5,670 nt of DNA. Origin: Elusimicrobiota bacterium. GTDB taxonomy: Bacteria; Elusimicrobiota; Elusimicrobia; Elusimicrobiales; Elusimicrobiaceae. A model generated the notes under the pieces. That model was given only the letters and a program-made list of their open reading frames with translations, did not search any database and had not been told where the DNA came from. The position numbers and the translations under genes were made by a program. This document shows, piece after piece, positions 1 through 4,183 of this stretch. The stretch's first letter is position 1; each line of letters opens with the position of its first letter. The stretch is taken from NCBI GenBank assembly GCA_031258375.1, contig JAIRMX010000134.1, forward strand, positions 1 through 5,670, written 5' to 3'.

Positions 1-29
1 CCGTTTTTATTGGACAAAAAGCAGTTATT

Positions 30-165
30 TTCTCTCTTTAGTAAAGAGAGAAGGAGACTCAAGGACGAAAGTCCTTAAGTCGGAAGAGAGATTTGATATA
101 AACCGTTTTAAAGCCGGTATTAAATCCCTCGCCGCTAAAGCGACACTCCCTTTACAAAAGGGAGA
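30..165. repeat. Compound palindromic element (possible MITE-like repeat)
   Basis: Two half-elements face each other. The left half starts with a 23-nt palindrome (30-52, 11-bp arms around one G). A second hairpin follows (57-66 with 71-80, one C-A mismatch, GAAA loop), then GAGAGATTT (86-94). The right half mirrors it: AAATCCCTC (122-130), a small hairpin (131-135 with 140-144, one mismatch) and a terminal hairpin CTCCCTTT-ACA-AAAGGGAG (146-164). The inner segments 86-94 and 122-130 pair with one mismatch, and a short stem (102-105 with 115-118) lies between them. Hairpins 32-50 and 146-164 are versions of one 19-nt module, with a paired T-A to C-G change in the stem. This layout resembles short non-autonomous inverted-repeat elements of host-associated bacteria. 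Only one copy is visible, so its repeat status is inferred. It could instead be a structured leader of the pilin gene. Confidence 0.5.
94..102 (+). promoter_or_regulatory. Candidate extended -10 promoter for the pilin gene
   Basis: TGATATAAA fits an extended -10 (TG-N-TATAAA). It lies inside the palindromic element, about 80 nt before the pilin start. I see no good -35 at the usual distance. A transcript starting near 108-110 would carry the two right-half hairpins (131-144 and 146-164) just ahead of the ribosome-binding site. The match is short and the region is AT-rich, so chance is a real alternative. Confidence 0.3.
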
Positions 166-172
166 AAAAGAC

Positions 173-182
173 AAAGAGGTGA
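173..182 (+). promoter_or_regulatory. Ribosome-binding site that decides the pilin start
   Basis: AAAGAGGTGA matches the consensus complement of the 16S rRNA tail except for one missing G. The in-frame GTG at 179 lies inside this site and so cannot be the start it serves. The AGG core sits 5 nt before ATG 185, which is the better start. A further in-frame ATG at 194 would be 14 nt away and would leave only a three-residue leader. Confidence 0.75.
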
Positions 183-184
183 AT

Positions 185-682
185 ATGAAAAAAATGAAAG
201 GCTTCACATTAATTGAACTTCTCGTAGTAGTTTTGATTATCGCTATTCTCGCCGCCATTGCTTTGCCGAAGTATCAGCAGACGGTTTTTAAAGCGCGTTT
301 TGCAAATGTTCTCAATGTGGCGGAGAGTTTAAAAAAAGCTCAGGAACTTTACTATCTTGTGAACGGCGCTTATATTGCAGATATGTCAAAACTGGACTGG
401 GATTTTAAAGAGAATTGCAATTTATTTAACAACGATGTAGTTGCCTGCGATAAATACTTTATGATTGACTTATTAAACGGCGTCAGTCTAATTACCAATC
501 CGACAAATTATCACACTATCAGGATTGTTTATTGTCCCACTTGGTCAAACTGGACTGACTGCCCAAGTAAAGCGAAATTTCATTATACAGTATGGTTGGA
601 TCACTCTTCTTATCCCGGACTTAGAACATGCTCCGGCGTTAACGACGAAGGCAAGAAGTTGTGTAAAATACTCGGCTTTTAG
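185..682 (+). CDS. Type IV pilin-like protein (prepilin with N-terminal methylation motif)
   Basis: Predicted prepilin of 165 residues, a secreted filament subunit of a type IV pilus or pseudopilus. The leader MKKMKG is followed by FTLIELLVVVLIIAILAAIAL: the prepilin peptidase (PilD) site falls after Gly6, Phe7 becomes the methylated +1 residue, and Glu11 is the conserved Glu+5. Residues 7-28 form the hydrophobic helix that anchors the subunit in the membrane and packs the filament core. The mature 159-residue part has six cysteines (78, 88, 117, 126, 149, 160), enough for three disulfides; C149 and C160 bracket a C-terminal loop like the D-region of type IVa pilins. The segment after the helix (AESLKKAQELYYLVNGAY) is typical of Elusimicrobiota-style pilins as I remember them. 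Start chosen at ATG 185 because of the ribosome-binding site at 173-182. No assembly genes are nearby, so whether it builds an adhesion, motility or DNA-uptake pilus is open. Confidence 0.9.
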   Translation: MKKMKGFTLIELLVVVLIIAILAAIALPKYQQTVFKARFANVLNVAESLKKAQELYYLVNGAYIADMSKLDWDFKENCNLFNNDVVACDKYFMIDLLNGVSLITNPTNYHTIRIVYCPTWSNWTDCPSKAKFHYTVWLDHSSYPGLRTCSGVNDEGKKLCKILGF

Positions 683-740
683 CGAACCAGCGGCAAAGAG
701 AGGAGACGGTTTAAAGGAATAAAATCTATCGGGAAAATTG

Positions 741-775
741 TATCGGCAGGTTTTATGAATATAATACTGCCGATA
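741..775. terminator. Hairpin downstream of the pilin gene, possible weak terminator
   Basis: TATCGGCAG (741-749) pairs perfectly with CTGCCGATA (767-775) around a 17-nt AT-rich loop. The + strand continues with A-rich sequence, not a T run, so a standard intrinsic terminator is not shown. An outer 7-nt pair, ACGGTTT (706-712) with AAACCGT (778-784), could enclose it asymmetrically. It lies 58 nt after the pilin stop codon. mRNA 3'-end protection or the remains of a repeat are alternatives. Confidence 0.3.
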
Positions 776-866
776 AAAAACCGTTATTTGTTTTAGGATT
801 TATAGAAAATTCCGCTTGAATTTTATAAAAAGGGATTTCCATGCCGAGTAGTTAATGCCTATTTTA

Positions 867-875
867 TGCTATAAT
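867..875 (+). promoter_or_regulatory. Extended -10 promoter of recA
   Basis: TGCTATAAT combines a perfect TATAAT with the upstream TG of an extended -10, which allows sigma-70-type transcription without a good -35; none is seen 16-18 nt upstream. Transcription would start near 882, giving a leader of about 44 nt. I see no E. coli-type (CTGT-N8-ACAG) or Bacillus-type (CGAAC-N4-GTTCG) LexA box around it. Small inverted repeats at 883-894 and 894-902 lie just downstream of the start site, but I cannot assign a regulator to them. Confidence 0.65.
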
Positions 876-925
876 AAATCTTGTAAAACTTTACGTTTAA
901 CGAGCAATATACGGAGAGGCATAAA

Positions 926-1990
926 ATGAATAATTCCGATAAAGAAAAGGCTTTGCAGCTGGCTTTGAGCCAGATAGAAAAATCTTTCGGTAAAGAAGCC
1001 ATTTGTAAACTCGGCGATAATACCGTTAAGAAAATCGAGGCGATTTCAACCGGCGCGCTTTCATTGGATTTGGCTTTGGGAATAGGCGGCATTCCGCGCG
1101 GCAGAGTAATTGAAATTTACGGACCCGAAGCCGGCGGTAAAACTACTTTGAGTCTGCATATAGCCGCGCAGGCGCAAAAAAACGGCGGCACAGTGGCTTT
1201 TATTGACGCGGAGCACGCGCTTGATCCGGTTTACGCAAGTTTAATAGGCGTTAATATAGACGAACTTCTGATATCCCAGCCTGACAGCGGGGAGCAGGCT
1301 TTGGAAATTGCGGAAAAACTCGTCAGGTCCGGCGCGCTGGATTTGATAATTATAGATTCCGTAGCCGCGCTTGTGCCTCAGGCTGAAATTGAAGGCGAAA
1401 TGGGCGACGCTCACGTAGGGTTGCAGGCAAGGCTTATGTCGCAGGCTTTGCGCAAGTTAACGAGTTTGCTTGCAAAAACTAAAACAAGCATAATTTTTAT
1501 AAATCAACTTCGCCAGAAAATAGGAATAATGTTCGGCAATCCGGAAACAACGCCCGGCGGTTTGGCTTTGAAATTTTATTCTTCGGTAAGATTGGACGTT
1601 CGTAAAATTGAAAATATAAAGAGCGGCGAGCAAGTCATAGGCACGCGCGTGCGCGCAAAGGTAGTAAAAAACAAAGTCGCTCCTCCCTACAGACAGGCGG
1701 AATTTACTATGCTGCACGGGGAGGGGATTTCAAAAGAATCCTGCCTGATTGAAATGGGCGTGACAAATAAAATAATTGAGAAAAGCGGCAGCTGGTATAT
1801 TTACAACGGCGAAAAGCTTGGACAGGGCGAAAACAACGCGCGGCAATACTTAAAAGATAACCCGGAAGTTTCCGATCAGATTGAAGCAAAATTGAAGGAT
1901 ATGTTTTTATCTCCGCCCGGCGCGGCGCAAAAGCAGGAAAAAAAATCCGCGGCAGCGGAGGAAGAAACTCCAAGCAAAAAGAAAAAATAA
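926..1990 (+). CDS. recA: RecA recombinase
   Basis: RecA, 354 residues, close to the E. coli length (353) and collinear with it, so numbering matches. It forms ATP-dependent filaments on single-stranded DNA, pairs homologous strands, and as co-protease triggers LexA cleavage where that exists. Visible motifs: Walker A GPEAGGKT (66-73), IDAEHALDP (93-101, catalytic Glu96), Walker B ending at Asp144 (IIIDSVAAL), loop L1 around 154-165 (EIEGEMGDAHVG), FINQLR with sensor Gln194, loop L2 with NPETTPGG (205-212), and Lys248/Lys250 at the subunit interface. Oddities: FGKEA where FGKGS/FGKGA is usual, Ala-Gly in the P-loop, His264 where E. coli has Tyr264, and a Lys/Glu-rich C-tail (about 335-354) ending in four lysines instead of the mainly acidic E. 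coli tail. GGAG at 913-916 lies 9 nt before the ATG. It is a single-gene unit between its own promoter and a strong terminator. The neighbouring comEC and pilin fit a role in transformation as well as repair. Confidence 0.98.
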   Translation: MNNSDKEKALQLALSQIEKSFGKEAICKLGDNTVKKIEAISTGALSLDLALGIGGIPRGRVIEIYGPEAGGKTTLSLHIAAQAQKNGGTVAFIDAEHALDPVYASLIGVNIDELLISQPDSGEQALEIAEKLVRSGALDLIIIDSVAALVPQAEIEGEMGDAHVGLQARLMSQALRKLTSLLAKTKTSIIFINQLRQKIGIMFGNPETTPGGLALKFYSSVRLDVRKIENIKSGEQVIGTRVRAKVVKNKVAPPYRQAEFTMLHGEGISKESCLIEMGVTNKIIEKSGSWYIYNGEKLGQGENNARQYLKDNPEVSDQIEAKLKDMFLSPPGAAQKQEKKSAAAEEETPSKKKK

Positions 1991-2004
1991 AATCTTAAGG
2001 TGCG

Positions 2005-2047
2005 AAAAATAAAAGAGACGGATTTTTAATCCGTCTCTTTTATTTTT
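2005..2047. terminator. Strong intrinsic terminator after recA, usable from both strands
   Basis: A perfect 20-bp stem (2005-2024 with 2028-2047) surrounds a three-T loop. The GC-containing core GAGACGGATT/AATCCGTCTC is flanked by an A-rich left arm and a T-rich right arm (CTCTTTTATTTTT), as in a standard rho-independent terminator. It begins 15 nt after the recA stop. The A/T symmetry makes it functional in both directions, although no opposing gene is seen. It separates recA from comEC transcriptionally. Confidence 0.93.
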
Positions 2048-2074
2048 GCGCCAGAGAATCGTTTGTTATAAATT

Positions 2075-2096
2075 AATTATTTACGGATAAATAATT
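2075..2096. other. AT-only hairpin in the recA-comEC spacer
   Basis: AATTATTTA (2075-2083) and TAAATAATT (2088-2096) form a 9-bp perfect stem with loop CGGA. It is followed by a short T run (2095-2099). The stem contains no G-C pairs, so it would be weak as an RNA terminator. As DNA it could be a protein-binding site. No function is assigned. Confidence 0.3.
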
Positions 2097-2130
2097 TTTA
2101 CTAAAGTTCGCGCGTCCACTTATCGTATTT

Positions 2131-2142
2131 CCGATATATCGG
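2131..2142. promoter_or_regulatory. Perfect 12-nt palindrome upstream of comEC, candidate operator
   Basis: CCGATATATCGG is its own reverse complement and lies 24 nt before the comEC start. Its position suggests a dimeric regulator site at the comEC promoter. The only nearby -10-like hexamer is TACAAT (2153-2158), without a convincing -35; using it would give an almost leaderless transcript. No regulator family is identified. Confidence 0.3.
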
Positions 2143-2166
2143 CCAAATAAAGTACAATGTAGAAGA

Positions 2167-4023
2167 ATGCATATATCTTTTTATAAACGTCCTCTTTTTA
2201 TCGCTCTTGTAATTTACGCTTTGTTTCTCGCGCTTTTCCTGAAAGTTCCGGCTCCGCCGGAAAAATTAACATTTGCCGAGAATGCGAAAGTAGAAGCCCT
2301 CATAATATCTTACCCCGAAAATAAAAAGCAGGGTAAAACTTTCGAGATAGAAATATCCGGCGTAAACGAAAACCGCGCGCAAATTAAAGCTTATGCTAAA
2401 TGCGGCGGAGATATTTGCGGAAATTTAACGCGCGGACAGAAAATAATTTTTAGAGGCGCAATATTTCCCGTGGACAACGCGCATAATTTCGGCAGTTTTG
2501 ACCAGCGGAAATTTCTTGCGCGAAAGAAAATATTTACTCAAGCCGAAATATATGAAATTGAAAAAACGGAGGCATATTCCTATTTTTGGATTACAATATC
2601 AAAAATCAGAATGAGCCTGTTAAATACTTTTGAAAAAAATTTCGACGGGCCGCTGCTGCCGATACTTTCCGGCATTACTATCGGCGAAAAAAGCAGTCTT
2701 GAGCGCGAGCTTTACACCGCTTTTCAAGATTCCGGCGCCATGCATCTTTTAGTGGCTTCGGGCGGAAACGTGGGTTTTGTAACGCTTATAGTTTATTTTT
2801 TGTGTTCGGTTTTTGGCGCGGGCCGCAAAACTTCCGCCGCGTCCGCGCTGCTGCTCGGCGCGCTTTATACCTTTGTTGCCGGAGCCGACGCGCCGCTGCT
2901 TCGCGCTTATACGATGACTCTTGCCGCGACTGTCGGTTTTGTGCTGGGCCGCAAAAGCGGCGTGCTGCAGGGTTTTATAATAGCCGCATTTTTGATTTTA
3001 TTGTATAACCCTCAAAGTTTATTTGAGGCGAGTTTTCAAATGTCTTTTTTGGCAACTTTGGCGATTATACTTCTAAGTTCCAATTTTAATTTCAATTTTA
3101 AGATGCCGCGTATTTTTAACTTCATCATTCAGTTATTTTTCGTGTCTCTTGCGGCGCAGCTTGCGCTGCTGCCGGTGTTTACGAATTATTTTTACAAAAT
3201 ATCCTTTACGGCGGCAATTTCCAATATTATTCTTGTGCCGTTAAGCGGAGTGATTATGGCGGGAGGATTTATCATATGGCTTTTATCTTTTATTCCATAC
3301 GTCGATTTTTTATTTCAAATTCCGGTTTTTGCGCTTAAATTTTTGCTGATTATTTTTAAATTTCTCGTCGAATTTTTTGCGGATTTTACAATTTCAAAAA
3401 TAGTCGTAAGCGCGCTAAAACCAACTTCTATCGCGGCTTATTACGCGGGATTATTTGCCCTTTTGAATATTACGATAATAAAACGTAAAATACGTTATAG
3501 CTTATTTTGGACTATGCTTGCGATACTATTATCATTTTGCGGTATTTTCACTAAAAGGAACGCTGTTTATGTTTTAGAAGGGCGTTATAATAAAACTTTA
3601 TTAATAAAAGAAAATAATAAAATCAAAATAATCGGCGCGGGCATATACGGCGAAATTTTGCGCAAAGCGGTTTTGGCATCAGGCAGTAAAAATATCGAAT
3701 GCCTGTTTTTAAACAATGCCGGCAAAAGCGGCAGTTACGGGCTTTCGGATTTGGCGGGGCTGAAAATAAAAAATATTTATATGCCATACGGCGATATCGC
3801 AGACGAAACAAAGCGGCGTTTAACGGATATCGGAGCTAAAAATATTTTTATGTGGCCGCAAGAAACTTACTGCGGCGTCACGGCCGAAAATCCTTGGTAT
3901 AAAGACGAAAAAGGTTCTGTCTACGCAAAATCAAATTCTACCGGCAGTTTATCGTATGCGTATAAAAATCTGCGCACTGCGGGAGATATGAAGGAAGTAG
4001 AAGGTTGGCAAAAAATTATGTAA
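2167..4023 (+). CDS. comEC: ComEC/Rec2 family DNA-uptake channel with a degenerate C-terminal domain
   Basis: Inner-membrane channel protein of natural transformation, which passes single-stranded DNA into the cytoplasm. Of 618 residues, about 8-26 are a first membrane helix. About 30-135 match the N-terminal OB-like DUF4131 region, with Cys79 and Cys84 and a closing NFGSFDQRKFLARKKIF. About 155-440 are the multi-helix competence domain: HLLVASGGNVG (193-203, usual form HLLAISGLHVG), Arg246 in LLRAYTM, NPQSLFEASFQMSF (281-294) and NIILVPLSG (353-361). A further helix covers about 444-460. The last 155 residues sit where a metallo-beta-lactamase-like domain is usual, but the HxHxDH metal motif is replaced by LNNAGKSGSYGLSDL (515-529), and the protein is shorter than the roughly 750-residue complete forms. 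The start is supported by the membrane N-terminus; the upstream site (AGAAGA directly before ATG) is weak. Transcription is separated from recA by a strong terminator. A non-competence role cannot be excluded. Confidence 0.9.
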   Translation: MHISFYKRPLFIALVIYALFLALFLKVPAPPEKLTFAENAKVEALIISYPENKKQGKTFEIEISGVNENRAQIKAYAKCGGDICGNLTRGQKIIFRGAIFPVDNAHNFGSFDQRKFLARKKIFTQAEIYEIEKTEAYSYFWITISKIRMSLLNTFEKNFDGPLLPILSGITIGEKSSLERELYTAFQDSGAMHLLVASGGNVGFVTLIVYFLCSVFGAGRKTSAASALLLGALYTFVAGADAPLLRAYTMTLAATVGFVLGRKSGVLQGFIIAAFLILLYNPQSLFEASFQMSFLATLAIILLSSNFNFNFKMPRIFNFIIQLFFVSLAAQLALLPVFTNYFYKISFTAAISNIILVPLSGVIMAGGFIIWLLSFIPYVDFLFQIPVFALKFLLIIFKFLVEFFADFTISKIVVSALKPTSIAAYYAGLFALLNITIIKRKIRYSLFWTMLAILLSFCGIFTKRNAVYVLEGRYNKTLLIKENNKIKIIGAGIYGEILRKAVLASGSKNIECLFLNNAGKSGSYGLSDLAGLKIKNIYMPYGDIADETKRRLTDIGAKNIFMWPQETYCGVTAENPWYKDEKGSVYAKSNSTGSLSYAYKNLRTAGDMKEVEGWQKIM

Positions 4024-4039
4024 CAAATTGTTTTATTAT

Positions 4040-4073
4040 TGACGATATTTTAGTTTTTTGAAATACATCGTCA
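4040..4073. terminator. Weak hairpin after comEC
   Basis: TGACGAT (4040-4046) pairs with ATCGTCA (4067-4073), starting 17 nt after the comEC stop. An alternative fold extends TGACGA/TCGTCA with TATTT/AAATA and a two-base bulge. No T run follows directly, so termination here is only suggested by position. The spacer 4024-4183 holds no other structure I can support apart from the promoter at 4151. Confidence 0.25.
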
Positions 4074-4150
4074 TTAATATCTATGATAGTATGCGAGTTC
4101 TTTACTGTCTAAAATCTACGTGCTCTTTGTTAAAAACAATAATTAAAAGT

Positions 4151-4159
4151 TGCTATAAT
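4151..4159 (+). promoter_or_regulatory. Extended -10 promoter of the PTS fusion gene
   Basis: TGCTATAAT is identical over nine bases to the recA extended -10. A TTGTTA at 4127-4132 resembles a -35, but its 21-nt spacer is too long for normal use. Transcription would start near 4166, leaving a leader of about 18 nt with AAAGAGG (4171-4177) as ribosome-binding site, 6 nt before ATG 4184. No catabolite operator is recognised. Confidence 0.6.
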
Positions 4160-4183
4160 AGTATTATTATAAAGAGGTTTTAT

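Noticed and set aside
1..78. Tail of an upstream gene at the left edge
   Set aside because: Two other + frames close at 39-41 and 76-78 and the third is open throughout. None has enough sequence to show a recognisable protein end, so no partial gene is called.
25..258. 77-residue minus-strand open frame over the palindromic element and the pilin start
   Set aside because: It is antisense to the prepilin signal region, has no ribosome-binding site or recognisable protein features, and arises from repeat and hydrophobic-codon sequence.
695..707. AAAGAGAGGAGAC resembling AAAGAGAGAAGGAGAC at 43-58, as if the pilin were flanked by direct repeats
   Set aside because: The similarity is short, purine-rich and broken by a gap. 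It is too weak to support a cassette boundary or target duplication.
525..722. 65-residue + strand frame overlapping the end of the pilin
   Set aside because: It is out of frame within a clear pilin coding region and shows no domain or start signal.
883..902. Small inverted repeats in the recA leader as a LexA operator
   Set aside because: GTAAA-AC-TTTAC and CGTT-T-AACG do not match the LexA boxes I know, and such short AT-rich inversions are common by chance.
2802..3008. 68-residue Arg/Cys-rich + strand frame inside comEC
   Set aside because: It is an alternative frame of the GC-rich competence domain, without signals of its own.
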